DNA from: Vibrio gigantis
GTDB taxonomy: Bacteria; Pseudomonadota; Gammaproteobacteria; Enterobacterales; Vibrionaceae
Length of the DNA: 64,000 nucleotides
Assembly: GCF_024347515.1 (NCBI RefSeq)
Contig: NZ_AP025493.1
Span: forward strand, 1,178,001 to 1,242,000
Reading direction: 5' to 3'
Below the pieces are notes generated by a model. It did not search any database. It saw only the letters and a program-made list of their open reading frames with translations, and had not been told where the DNA came from. The translations under genes and the position numbers were made by a program. This document shows, piece after piece, positions 17,978 through 26,677 of the stretch (positions within the stretch are counted from its first letter, which is position 1; each line of letters begins with the position of its first letter).

Positions 17978-18220
17978 CTAGACAGCTAAGCGCATCAACT
18001 CTTCTGCCGAGTAGTGCTCTGCTTCTGCGCCTTTGACGATTAAGTCGATCACTTGAAACTCACTCATATCACCGAACTCTTTAACTAAGTAATCACGAAA
18101 CGCTTTCTCGTTCGGCCACTTACCTCTCACGATATAGCCATCTTCTTTGTCAAAATCTTCTGTTTCAAAAAAAGAGAAATCGGTCATGCCGATATTGTGA
18201 CAATACAAAACGAGATACAT
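17978..18220 (-). CDS. Small uncharacterised protein, 80 aa
   Basis: No family recognised. The acidic protein starts MYLVLYCHNIGMTDFSFFETEDFDKEDGYIV and has mixed alpha/beta character without membrane segment or signal peptide. A GAGGAAAAAT run precedes the ATG. It lies 24 bases downstream of the AraC-type regulator on the same strand, so co-transcription is likely. The length and residue distribution look coding. Confidence 0.7.
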   Translation of the reverse strand: MYLVLYCHNIGMTDFSFFETEDFDKEDGYIVRGKWPNEKAFRDYLVKEFGDMSEFQVIDLIVKGAEAEHYSAEELMRLAV

Positions 18221-18244
18221 AATTTTTCCTCAAAAATGGGGTTA

Positions 18245-19114
18245 CTAATAAAAACTCACTGGCAGATAGAAATCAAGCTCAAACACTTCATCACTATTGA
18301 GAAAATGGTTCCGATGATAATGCACATACGCGGGAGTCGAGCGCTGTTTGAAACCAGAGGCCGGTAACCATTTTTCTAATACCATACTGATCTGTGGTAG
18401 CAACTCACCGTAGCGGCCATTAAGTCGAAACACAGCATGCAAACCGCCGGGAATCACCATCTGATTGACGACACTTCGATACTTAATCGGTTCATCAATC
18501 GCGATGCACGCTACATAGCGACACTGATCCATTTCGACCCAAGCGGGATTGGAGTGATGCAAGCCAAATTGACTCGAAAAATCACGCTGTTCAGAGTTCG
18601 CCCACGCTTTCAATATCAACCACGCATTACGAATAGATCGGTTATAGCCAGTATGTCGAACATAGGCTGCCATTCGATCTGACACTTCAACAATCTTAGG
18701 TTCCGGCAATTCCCGCTGCGCGACATTTTGATAGCCCGCCGCCACTTCGGGATCTTTCAGGTAAGGTTTTTCTGCAACCTGTAAATCATGCTTGCGCCAC
18801 TCTCCGGGTGACATGTTAAAGGTTGCCTTGAACGCTCGGCTAAACGAAGACACAGAACTAAAACCACACTTACTGGCAATCTCTACCACCGACGAGCTGG
18901 TATCGAACATCAATTGATTAGCTGCATACTCCATTCGAGTGCGTCGAATGTACTGATGCAATGACTCCCCAACCACACTCTTAAAAGTGCGATGAAAGTG
19001 TTGCTCAGAATACGCAGCGATCTCAGAGAGCGCTTTTGCCGACAAAGGCTGGCTGATGTCTTGGTGAATATGGAACAAAACATCATTGATTCGGGATATA
19101 TGTTGACGCGACAT
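18245..19114 (-). CDS. AraC-family regulator with GyrI-like effector domain
   Basis: Regulator of 289 residues. The N-terminal AraC/XylS double HTH spans about residues 8-108 (AAYSEQHFHRTFKSVVGESLHQYIRRTRMEYAA and VEIASKCGFSSVSSFSRAFKATFNMSPGEWRK). The C-terminal half (from about 130) has the GyrI-like small-molecule-binding layout, as in Rob and SbmC-type proteins. That makes it a candidate sensor of a hydrophobic or toxic ligand. The aminotransferase gene is divergent from it, across about 115 bases. Confidence 0.9.
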   Translation of the reverse strand: MSRQHISRINDVLFHIHQDISQPLSAKALSEIAAYSEQHFHRTFKSVVGESLHQYIRRTRMEYAANQLMFDTSSSVVEIASKCGFSSVSSFSRAFKATFNMSPGEWRKHDLQVAEKPYLKDPEVAAGYQNVAQRELPEPKIVEVSDRMAAYVRHTGYNRSIRNAWLILKAWANSEQRDFSSQFGLHHSNPAWVEMDQCRYVACIAIDEPIKYRSVVNQMVIPGGLHAVFRLNGRYGELLPQISMVLEKWLPASGFKQRSTPAYVHYHRNHFLNSDEVFELDFYLPVSFY

Positions 19115-19229
19115 CGTTTAAATAGCATAAATGGACATGTTTAAGAGCATAAACGGACACGCCAGTTTTTACAATTGCCGTGTAATATCAAGCAATAGAA
19201 TAAAAACGATAAACGACGAGACACAACAC

Positions 19230-20378
19230 ATGGAAATCGCACAGTCATTACAACAGATTCAATCTTCATACATTCGAGAGATCCTCGCAGCCGCAAGCGA
19301 TCCAAATGTTATTTCGTTGGCCGGTGGTTTACCCGATGCGAAAACATTCCCTATCGATTTAATGAAGCCTACGCTAGAAAACCTAGCGAACATGCCTGAA
19401 GTTTTCCAATACGGTTCGACCGCAGGTTATGGCCCGTTGCTTGATCACCTAACACAAAGCTATCAATTGCCAGAATCTCACACGGCCATGATCTGTACAG
19501 GTTCTCAGCAAGGTTTGGATTTGATTGCTCGTGCCTATGTTGACCCGGGTGATGTAGTTGTGATGGAAGCGCCAAGCTATCTAGGTGCGATGCAGGTGTT
19601 TGGCTTAGTTCAAGCAAACATTGCAACCGTGTCTCAAACAGAATTTGGCCCGAACCTAGATGAACTGGAAACGTGCTTTGCAGAACAAGCGCCAAAAATG
19701 TTCTATGCCGTGCCAGATTTCCACAACCCAACAGGTGTATGCTGGGCAACAGAAACTCGTCAAAAAGTGGCTGAGCTGTGTATCAAATACAACGTGGCCT
19801 TCATTGAAGATGCGCCTTACCGTGAGCTACGTTTCACTGGTACTGAACTGCCGTTGGTTTCTTCGTTCTGCCCTGATAACTCTATCGTTCTTCGTTCATT
19901 CTCTAAGATTGCATCGCCAGGTCTACGTATTGGCGCGGTAACAGGTAAACGCAGCTACCTTGAGCCACTGATCAAAGTGAAGCAAGGCGCGGATTTACAC
20001 TCAAGTGTACCAATGCAAGCGCTGCTTGTCGGTCTTCTAAAACATGAAGATTTCAACCTGCATATGGAAAACATTCGCACACTGTACAAGTCTCGTTATG
20101 AAGTGCTGTTTTCAGAACTAGAAAAACAACTGCCTACTGACTGTGTATTAAAATCCGTAGATGGCGGGATGTTCATTTGGGTTGAAATTCCAGAGTGCGA
20201 CACCTTCGAACTGGCTAAAACTCTACTTTCGAATGGTGTAGCGGTTGTACCAAGCCCAGTTTTCTATCCAAAGGCCGACGAAGCCAAAGCCGCCCTACGC
20301 TTAAACTTCACCAACGCCAATCCAGAAGAACTAACCGAAGCGGTGAAACGCTTAGCGACTGTGCTTAACGAACGTTAA
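19230..20378 (+). CDS. PLP-dependent aminotransferase, class I/II fold
   Basis: Amino-group transfer enzyme of the 2-aminoadipate aminotransferase (LysN)/MocR-aminotransferase group, without an N-terminal HTH. It has 382 residues from the ATG at 19230 (MEIAQSLQQIQSSYIREIL); in-frame sequence back to 19131 is less protein-like and overlaps the promoter area. The motif VISLAGGLPDAKTFP is typical of this group, DFHNPTGVCW contains the conserved Asn, and the PLP lysine is in RSFSKIASPGLRIG. The substrate is not determined. The ribosome-binding site is weak. Confidence 0.88.
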   Translation: MEIAQSLQQIQSSYIREILAAASDPNVISLAGGLPDAKTFPIDLMKPTLENLANMPEVFQYGSTAGYGPLLDHLTQSYQLPESHTAMICTGSQQGLDLIARAYVDPGDVVVMEAPSYLGAMQVFGLVQANIATVSQTEFGPNLDELETCFAEQAPKMFYAVPDFHNPTGVCWATETRQKVAELCIKYNVAFIEDAPYRELRFTGTELPLVSSFCPDNSIVLRSFSKIASPGLRIGAVTGKRSYLEPLIKVKQGADLHSSVPMQALLVGLLKHEDFNLHMENIRTLYKSRYEVLFSELEKQLPTDCVLKSVDGGMFIWVEIPECDTFELAKTLLSNGVAVVPSPVFYPKADEAKAALRLNFTNANPEELTEAVKRLATVLNER

Positions 20379-20485
20379 TCACAGTAAGCGCCGCTTACTT
20401 ATAATTGTTATCTTAAGGCCAGTGTTGTTACTCAGCTCTGGCCTTTATTACAAACCGCCTCCAACATTCTCACAAGGAAGCCACT

Positions 20486-20821
20486 TTGCCTCATTGTATT
20501 ATCGAGCACTCACAAACTATTGATGCCCAACACCTCAATCAAAGCGTTTTTCTTGGTGCGATGGAGTCTCAATTATTTTCGCCAACGGGAGAAGACATCA
20601 AGGTGCGCAGCCTTGCTTACCAACACTATCAAACAGGCGAGGAAAAAGAGGACTTCGTTCATGTCTCAGTACGTATTTTATCAGGTCGTCAGGAGAGTGA
20701 TAAAGTTAGGCTGTCAGAGTCCATTTTAAATCAATTACTTACCCTGTCATTATCGAGTGCTTCACTCACCGTCGAGATCATTGATATCGATCGAGCGAGC
20801 TATTCAAAAGTATTAGTTTGA
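20486..20821 (+). CDS. 5-carboxymethyl-2-hydroxymuconate isomerase-like tautomerase, TTG start
   Basis: Tautomerase-superfamily protein of 111 residues, CHMI type. The start codon is TTG, preceded by AAGGAAG at 20474-20480, and the second residue is Pro, which would become the catalytic Pro1 after Met removal. The N-terminus MPHCIIEHSQTID and the central FVHVSVRILSGR segment fit the CHMI family. No other homoprotocatechuate pathway gene lies nearby, so a real role in that pathway is doubtful. Confidence 0.85.
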   Translation: MPHCIIEHSQTIDAQHLNQSVFLGAMESQLFSPTGEDIKVRSLAYQHYQTGEEKEDFVHVSVRILSGRQESDKVRLSESILNQLLTLSLSSASLTVEIIDIDRASYSKVLV

Positions 20822-20985
20822 GTATTATTGTTCGAATAATTTAGGTGCCTCTATTCGCGCGTTGCTCAAAGTCATGGCAGCCGCATATCAAATATCCCAT
20901 CATTACTTTTGATAAGATTTACTTTCGATTTATTAATTAAACTGCTAAGTGTTACTTAACAGTTAGCTTTTAGAGATCGAAAGAC

Positions 20986-21897
20986 ATGGATCTAAACCTA
21001 TTAAAAACATTCGATGCTGTGATGAAAGCCCGTAGCGTCAATATTGCAGCAGAAGCATTGGGAATTTCAGCACCAGCCGTTAGTCAGTCACTCAACCGAT
21101 TAAGAGATCAGTACAAAGATCCCTTGTTCGTACGAGAAGGTAGAGGCATCTCCCCAACCAACTTTGCAGTCGAACTCCATGCGGAAGTTCAAGAGCCTTT
21201 AAGCCTGTTAATTAACGGCGCTAAATCACGACAGCATTTTAATGCTCAAACAAGTCGACGTACTTTCAGAATCTCCAGCCACAAAGACATTGATATCTTA
21301 GTGTTCCCTTGCCTAACCAAATACCGAGAGCAGCACGCCCCAAACACAACCATACAAGCCGATATTGAACATATCGACGAACAAGCTCGACAAGCTGATT
21401 TAAGGCAAAGAAAGGTAGACGTGATCTTATCAACTGTTCCTCTGGAAGAGCATGGCTATCACAACCTGAAGCTGTTTGAAGAAGAACTTATCGTCGCACT
21501 GAGCATCGATCACCCACGTATACAAGGCAGTATCTCCGTTGAACAATTTTTCTTTGAGCATCATATTTTGTGGGAAACGCAAAGAATGGATAACTACACG
21601 CTCAACTCCGTTGCTTGTGAGCGACTTCCACCAAGAAAAGTGGCCTACAAAACGGGCTCTGGACTAACAGGTTTAATACTTGCTCAAAGTACTGACTGGC
21701 TGTGCGTTAATGCTCGTTCGTTAGCAGACAAAGTAACCAAGACCGGTAAATATCAGATTTTTAACTTGCCCTTTCAGGCTGAGTCCGTCCCTATTTACAT
21801 GACTTGGCACCACTCTCAGAACAATGACACAGGCCATAAATGGCTAAGAGATGCACTACAAGCTTCCATCGAGCGCCGTCAATTAAGCAAAAGTTAA
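20986..21897 (+). CDS. LysR-family transcriptional regulator
   Basis: Regulator of 303 residues. The HTH lies at residues 1-60 (MDLNLLKTFDAVMKARSVNIAAEALGISAPAVSQSLNRLRDQY), followed by a LysR substrate-binding domain. The DPLFVREGRGISPTNFA segment resembles the NodD/SyrM/LeuO-like branch. It is encoded 105 bases ahead of the alkylsulfatase-like gene on the same strand. It may control that gene, although most LysR proteins control a divergent target and none is placed so here. Confidence 0.9.
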   Translation: MDLNLLKTFDAVMKARSVNIAAEALGISAPAVSQSLNRLRDQYKDPLFVREGRGISPTNFAVELHAEVQEPLSLLINGAKSRQHFNAQTSRRTFRISSHKDIDILVFPCLTKYREQHAPNTTIQADIEHIDEQARQADLRQRKVDVILSTVPLEEHGYHNLKLFEEELIVALSIDHPRIQGSISVEQFFFEHHILWETQRMDNYTLNSVACERLPPRKVAYKTGSGLTGLILAQSTDWLCVNARSLADKVTKTGKYQIFNLPFQAESVPIYMTWHHSQNNDTGHKWLRDALQASIERRQLSKS

Positions 21898-22002
21898 TTG
21901 ATGTTTAAGTTTTACCCTATCGATTGATTAACTGCCAACTCTTAATATCTCTCTCATCGACGGGCCGAATGGTCGAGTCCGCAAATTTAGAGAGATTCAG
22001 AC

Positions 22003-23877
22003 ATGAAAGCTTCTAGTTTTTTAACCCAATCTATATGCATTGCCCTCCTCACAACCACGGCTAGTTCAGCGTTCGCGATGGACCAAAATTTAGTCCGCAG
22101 TTCAGACCCAACGTTCTTTACTAATGACTCTGTACAAAGCCACTTAGCAAAAGTGGTGTGGGAAGACGCTGAACACAACAAAGCGTTTACCGAAAGTTCC
22201 GAATACATGCCAGTCGCTATGACTGAGTTTGCAAAGCAGATGGCGCCAAAGATTCAAGAAATTTCTCCAGGGAAACTGTACTCGATTTCAGGTTTTCAAC
22301 TGGCCTCTACGCTTGTTGCTGTGGGAGATGATGGTCTTATTATTGTAGACCCAGGCGAAAATGATACTGCTGCTAAAGAGTCAATGGATGCATTCAGCCA
22401 GTTCTCAAAACTTCCGGTAAAAGCCGTAATTTATACCCACCGCCACCCAGACCATGCCTTTGGTGCCGCTGGTTGGGGCGTAACAGAAGAGCAAGTTAAA
22501 TCAGGCGAAGTAAAAATCATCGCATCCGATAACTTTATCCCTAACTTAGTAAACGATGTTGGTGTGACAGGAAAAATCCTGACTCAACGAACGGCTTACG
22601 CGAGTGTTTACCTACCAGGAGGAGAAAAAGGTCGCCCAGCTCATTTCGGATTAGGTCCAACGTTCACAGCTGGCCCCGTATCTTTCTTCATGCCAAATGT
22701 ATTAGTCAGCAATGACGAACCATTGAAAATCAACGTGTCGGGTATCGATATGGAAATTTTTGGTGCTTACGGCGATGCTGGAGATGACGAAATCGATATC
22801 TACTTCCCGCAATATAAACACGTACACGGCAGCGAAACGATTCAAGGTGAAACATTCCCGAACTTGTACACGCTTCGTGGTACCAAATATCGTGACGTTC
22901 AGCAATGGTATCAAGGTATCGACAAGTTATCAGAATACGCAGAAAAATCGAACACCTACAGTGGGTCTCACATGAGAGCGTGGGTTGGCCACGACTTTAT
23001 CAACCAACGCATAACCAACTATCGCGATGCGATTCAATTTGTTCACGACCAAGCAATCTACAATATCAATCGCGGTATTAAGCGTGATGAACTCGCAGAA
23101 AAAGTGATACTGCCAGAGAATCTCGCCAACGACCCATGGTTAGGCGAATATTATGGAACCGTTGCGCATTCAGTTCGCAACATTTACAACGGCTACCTCG
23201 GTTGGTGGGATGGCGATGCAACGAAACTCGCTCGCCCCGGCGTAAAGGAAATGGCTCAAGACTATATTGATGCTATGGGTGGTGAAGATAAGGTTGTGGA
23301 GATTGCTCGCGATGCCTATGCGGAGAAAAACTACGGCTGGGCAGCTGAAGTGCTTACTCATGTAAATAATGCCGATCCTGACAACATGGAAGCTCGTGAC
23401 TTAAAAGCACAAGCACTTCGTGAATGGGGATATGCTCAAACCAACATCTACTGGAGAGGTTATGCAATTTCTAACGCAGCAGAACTCGACGGCACATTAG
23501 ATCGCTCTGTCGCTTGGGACTTTGCTAATCCAGCCATCGTTAAGGTTCTACCAACAACCAAAGTCCTAGAAACAGAACGTGTAAACCTCAATGCAGAACG
23601 TGCAAAAGGAAAAGAATTATCTATCAACATCAACGTATCTGATACCGGAGAAGTAGCTAACTACACGGTACGTAACGAAATTGCCGTCTTCTCTCTACAG
23701 CAAGATCCGAACGCAGATGCAACGTTGAGCGGTAAAAAATTAGAAGTGCTGGGTTACTTCAATTCAGGTGACGTAAGTAACGCAACCATCAAAGGCGACA
23801 GTAAATCTGTAGATACGTTCTTCAGCTTGTTTGACCATAACAAAGCGAATGACATCAACCTAGTTTTACCTAATTAA
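22003..23877 (+). CDS. Exported alkylsulfatase-like metallo-beta-lactamase-fold hydrolase
   Basis: Zn-dependent hydrolase of the linear alkylsulfatase (SdsA/YjcS/BDS1) family, 624 residues. There is a Sec signal peptide with cleavage near SSAFA (about residue 25). The metallo-beta-lactamase motif THRHPDHAFGA lies near residues 146-156, and the binuclear-site stretch HSVRNIYNGYLGWWDGD and an alkylsulfatase dimerisation domain (AARDAYAEKNYGWAAEVLTH-like) follow. The C-terminal ~120 residues resemble the SCP2-like lipid-binding domain. It probably cleaves sulfate esters such as alkyl sulfates in the periplasm. The natural substrate in seawater is unknown. Terminator follows at 23908. Confidence 0.88.
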   Translation: MKASSFLTQSICIALLTTTASSAFAMDQNLVRSSDPTFFTNDSVQSHLAKVVWEDAEHNKAFTESSEYMPVAMTEFAKQMAPKIQEISPGKLYSISGFQLASTLVAVGDDGLIIVDPGENDTAAKESMDAFSQFSKLPVKAVIYTHRHPDHAFGAAGWGVTEEQVKSGEVKIIASDNFIPNLVNDVGVTGKILTQRTAYASVYLPGGEKGRPAHFGLGPTFTAGPVSFFMPNVLVSNDEPLKINVSGIDMEIFGAYGDAGDDEIDIYFPQYKHVHGSETIQGETFPNLYTLRGTKYRDVQQWYQGIDKLSEYAEKSNTYSGSHMRAWVGHDFINQRITNYRDAIQFVHDQAIYNINRGIKRDELAEKVILPENLANDPWLGEYYGTVAHSVRNIYNGYLGWWDGDATKLARPGVKEMAQDYIDAMGGEDKVVEIARDAYAEKNYGWAAEVLTHVNNADPDNMEARDLKAQALREWGYAQTNIYWRGYAISNAAELDGTLDRSVAWDFANPAIVKVLPTTKVLETERVNLNAERAKGKELSININVSDTGEVANYTVRNEIAVFSLQQDPNADATLSGKKLEVLGYFNSGDVSNATIKGDSKSVDTFFSLFDHNKANDINLVLPN

Positions 23878-23907
23878 CTGCCACATTAACATTATTAATC
23901 GATAGAC

Positions 23908-23937
23908 AAAGCGGCTCCTGTGGGAGCCGCTTTTTTT
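23908..23937 (+). terminator. Terminator of the alkylsulfatase-like gene
   Basis: Arms AAAGCGGCTCC and GGGAGCCGCTTT around TGT, with a run of seven T. It begins 31 bases after the stop codon. Confidence 0.88.
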
Positions 23938-23992
23938 AGCGCTAAATAAACCTTCACGAGAAAAGAAACATGAAAACACTGCCAATAATGAG

Positions 23993-24385
23993 TTGGCTCA
24001 ACTGTTGAACTTGATGAACTCAGAAGATACGAAAAACATAATTAATGGGTTGCGAGCACTGAGACTGAGTGCCTTTCGTAAAAACGCGACTCACAATAAT
24101 GCCAGAATACAGGTCGAAGAGTGCACGCCCTTGTATCCCACAGAGATTGATTCACAGCTCCAAGATACCTTTACAGATGAGTAAAATATCCCGCAGCACC
24201 ACATTCCTCTATCTACCAACATCGACCAAAAGTGGTGGTTGGCACGCTCGGGAGAATACGGGGTGGGCGAAATTGTCGGAAGCAAGTTCGACTTCTATGG
24301 TATGCCTGTTACACCCATGCGGTTGAACAAAGCTCAGCCGAACGCAACAAAACATCAAGAATTAACCCTGTCGACTCATTTGTAA
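23993..24385 (+). pseudogene. Degenerate coding-like stretch with an in-frame stop
   Basis: A frame opens without a convincing start (TTG at 23993, no good ribosome-binding site), runs 63 codons to TAA at 24182-24184, and then stays open for another 66 codons in the same frame to TAA at 24383. The second part has protein-like composition (STNIDQKWWLARSGEYGVGE then FDFYGMPVTPMRL). A separate ATG at 23970 gives only MKTLPIMSWLNC before a stop. No family recognised. The best reading is a decayed gene. The rest of the 741-base gap holds the terminator at 23908 and the trhO promoter area. Confidence 0.35.
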
Positions 24386-24618
24386 TCTCTACATTGATAT
24401 TCAAATCCAAAGATAAAATCGACGTTCTTGAAACCTAAACCATACTCATTGAAGTGATAAATAGCCCTACGTTTGGTTGGTTTTTGTCCCGCACTGCCTT
24501 GGTTATACTGCGCCTGATTTTAATAAGCCAGCAAGATAAAACTGAGTTAAATACTAAGTTTTGATCAAAACAGGCAACCGCTCTGGATTTACGTTCCAGC
24601 TCGCAGAAAGGAAAAACC

Positions 24619-25608
24619 ATGTCTCAATATGTTGTATGTGCTCTGTATAAATTCGTAGCACTTGATGATTACCAAGAAATTCGCCAACCACTGACAGAGC
24701 TTCTAGAAGCCCACAAAATTCGCGGTACTTTGCTACTTGCGAGTGAAGGCATCAACGGCACCGTTGCGGGTAAGCGTGAATCTATCGACGCTCTTCTTCA
24801 ATGGTTCAAACAAGACTCTCGCTTAGCTGATGTTGTTTACAAAGAATCGTTCAACGAAGAACAACCATTCAACCGCACCAAGGTTAAGCTTAAGAAAGAG
24901 ATCGTAACCATGGGTGTTGAAGGCATCGACCCACGCCATGTTGTGGGTACTTACATTAAGCCAAACGAGTGGAACGCATTAATTTCTGATCCTGATGTGA
25001 TTCTAGTTGATACTCGTAACGACTACGAAGTGGACATCGGCACATTCAAAAATGCCGTAAACCCAAATACGGAAACCTTCCGTGAATTCCCTCAATACGT
25101 TGAAGACAACCTTGATCCTAAGAAGCACAAGAAAGTTGCAATGTTCTGTACTGGCGGTATTCGTTGCGAAAAATCAACAGCCTACATGAAAGAACAAGGC
25201 TTTGATGAGGTTTACCACCTTGAAGGCGGCATTCTTAAGTACTTAGAAGAAGTACCAGAAGAAGAAAGCATGTGGGAAGGCGATTGCTACGTATTTGACG
25301 GTCGTGTTGCTGTTAACCACCAGCTAGAAAAGAGCGGCTACGATGTGTGTAACGCTTGTCGCTTGCCAATCACTGACGAAGACAAAGCTTCTGAGCACTT
25401 CGAGAAAGGCGTAAGCTGCCCTAAGTGTGTTGATAAGCACAGCGACGAGCAAAAAGCGCGTTTCCGTGAACGTGAAAAGCAAGTTCAGCTATCAAATGCG
25501 CGTGGCGAAACACACGTAGGTGGCGAAGCTGCTCACCTTATCGAGCAACGCAAAAAAGAGAAGCTTGCCCACAAAGAGCAGCAGCGCTCAGGCAAGAAAG
25601 CAAAGTAA
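24619..25608 (+). CDS. trhO: tRNA uridine(34) hydroxylase (rhodanese-type)
   Basis: Installs 5-hydroxyuridine at the tRNA wobble position, oxygen-dependently; formerly YceA. It has 329 residues: an N-terminal acylphosphatase-like/UPF0176 domain (about 1-100, with TLLLASEGINGTVAG), then a rhodanese domain (about 115-215) with the active loop FCTGGIRCEKS (Cys177 and Cys183), then a Cys-rich C-terminal segment (CNACRLPITDEDK...SCPKCVDKH). A strong AAGGAAA precedes the ATG. A TATACT element at 24504 may be its -10 box. Highly Lys-rich C-terminus. Confidence 0.94.
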   Translation: MSQYVVCALYKFVALDDYQEIRQPLTELLEAHKIRGTLLLASEGINGTVAGKRESIDALLQWFKQDSRLADVVYKESFNEEQPFNRTKVKLKKEIVTMGVEGIDPRHVVGTYIKPNEWNALISDPDVILVDTRNDYEVDIGTFKNAVNPNTETFREFPQYVEDNLDPKKHKKVAMFCTGGIRCEKSTAYMKEQGFDEVYHLEGGILKYLEEVPEEESMWEGDCYVFDGRVAVNHQLEKSGYDVCNACRLPITDEDKASEHFEKGVSCPKCVDKHSDEQKARFREREKQVQLSNARGETHVGGEAAHLIEQRKKEKLAHKEQQRSGKKAK

Positions 25609-25645
25609 GCTAACTGCTGTATAAATATATCGCTATGAACATTAT

Positions 25646-25692
25646 AAAGGGCGCAAGTTCGAGGACTATCCTACGAGTTTGTGCCCTTTTTT
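25646..25692 (+). terminator. Terminator of trhO
   Basis: Long imperfect stem with AAAGGGCGCAAGTTCG on the 5' side and CGAGTTTGTGCCCTTT on the 3' side, then a six-T run. It starts 38 bases after the stop codon. Confidence 0.8.
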
Positions 25693-25781
25693 GATCGCTT
25701 TACGGCTTTGTGTTTTGAACCACATTTCTTTCGAAAAATTACTTCTATACTGAAGTTAATTTGATGAACGAGGAAGTGCCA

Positions 25782-26039
25782 ATGCTCAATGAAAACCATG
25801 CCTTTATCTTAGATTTCCCAGATCTTAAATTAGACATTGTTCAGCTCAACCACGACGACGAAAAATTCAAAGCAGACATGCAGAAATACCACCAACTTGA
25901 CTACGACATCCGCCAGCTAGAAATCTCTGGCAGCCCTATCGATGACGACAGCATGCACAATCTCAAAGTAGAACGCATGGAGCTAAAAGACTCGCTACAC
26001 AAGCAGCTCACTCGCCACCACGCACTTAAGATCGTCTAG
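25782..26039 (+). CDS. YdcH-family (DUF465) protein
   Basis: Small helical protein of unknown molecular role. It has 85 residues from the ATG at 25782, chosen because GAGGAAG lies 7 bases upstream; an earlier ATG at 25764 lacks this. The family pattern is visible: HDDEKFKADMQKYHQLDYDIRQLE, then a short turn and a second helix MHNLKVERMELKDSLHKQL, forming a helical hairpin. No membrane segment. Confidence 0.85.
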   Translation: MLNENHAFILDFPDLKLDIVQLNHDDEKFKADMQKYHQLDYDIRQLEISGSPIDDDSMHNLKVERMELKDSLHKQLTRHHALKIV

Positions 26040-26064
26040 AAAAATCAGTCCAAAACTCTATTTT

Positions 26065-26091
26065 AAGCCATGTACTACGCATGGCTTTTTG
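26065..26091 (+). terminator. Terminator after the YdcH-like gene
   Basis: Arms AAGCCATG and CATGGCTT around TACTACG, followed by TTT. It lies 25 bases after the stop codon. Confidence 0.7.
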
Positions 26092-26179
26092 GTTTCAAAA
26101 CATCGTAAATCTAAGCCGATTCGGCTTCATTAATTATGTTACCGTTTGCTTATTCTAAGGTAATTGATAAGGAAGCAAA

Positions 26180-26650
26180 GTGGCAATGAAAGAAGAAAAC
26201 ATACAACTCCAGCTTGTTTCAAATTCTGAATTTGAAGAACTATTTGCGTGTGTTAAACAAGGTATTTTCATACACGTAAATAGTGTTTTCGGCTGGGATG
26301 ACGACTTCCAACGCCAACGATTGTTAAACGATTACCATCCCTCTTGGTTTCATTGGATATATCGTGAAAGTGAAAGAGCAGGGCTAGTTTGTTTTAAGCT
26401 TTATGACAACGCATACCATATTCATCTGCTAATCATTTTCCCTCAACACCAAGGTCATTCGCTTGGTAAGGAAGCGATGACTCTCATACATAAGAGAGCC
26501 ATAGAAGAGCAACGAAGCCAGATCACTCTATCGAGCTTTAGATGTAACACTCATGCCATTAGGTTTTATGAGGCGCTTGGCTATCAGGTTGTTGATGATC
26601 GTGATACGGATTTTGTCGGAATGGCTCTCTCCCTAAATAACCATTTATAA
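26180..26650 (+). CDS. GNAT-family N-acetyltransferase
   Basis: Acetyl-CoA-dependent acetyltransferase of unknown substrate, 156 residues from GTG at 26180 or 154 from ATG at 26186; AAGGAAG upstream suits either start. GNAT motif A is recognisable as IIFPQHQGHSLGKEAMTLIHKRA near residues 95-117 (the QGHSLG pyrophosphate loop), and motif B as NTHAIRFYEALGYQVVDD near 127-144. The gene converges on the phosphodiesterase-like gene, and its last codons lie within a long hairpin (26626-26669). Confidence 0.85.
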   Translation: MAMKEENIQLQLVSNSEFEELFACVKQGIFIHVNSVFGWDDDFQRQRLLNDYHPSWFHWIYRESERAGLVCFKLYDNAYHIHLLIIFPQHQGHSLGKEAMTLIHKRAIEEQRSQITLSSFRCNTHAIRFYEALGYQVVDDRDTDFVGMALSLNNHL

Positions 26651-26669
26651 ACGGTTAATTAGGGAGAGA
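26626..26669. terminator. Long inverted repeat at the convergent gene junction
   Basis: Seventeen-base arms TCTCTCCCTAAATAACC and GGTTAATTAGGGAGAGA (one mismatch) around a 10-base loop. The left arm overlaps the end of the GNAT gene. No T-run follows on either strand, so it may stabilise 3' ends or terminate weakly. Confidence 0.45.
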
Positions 26670-26677
26670 GTAAAACA

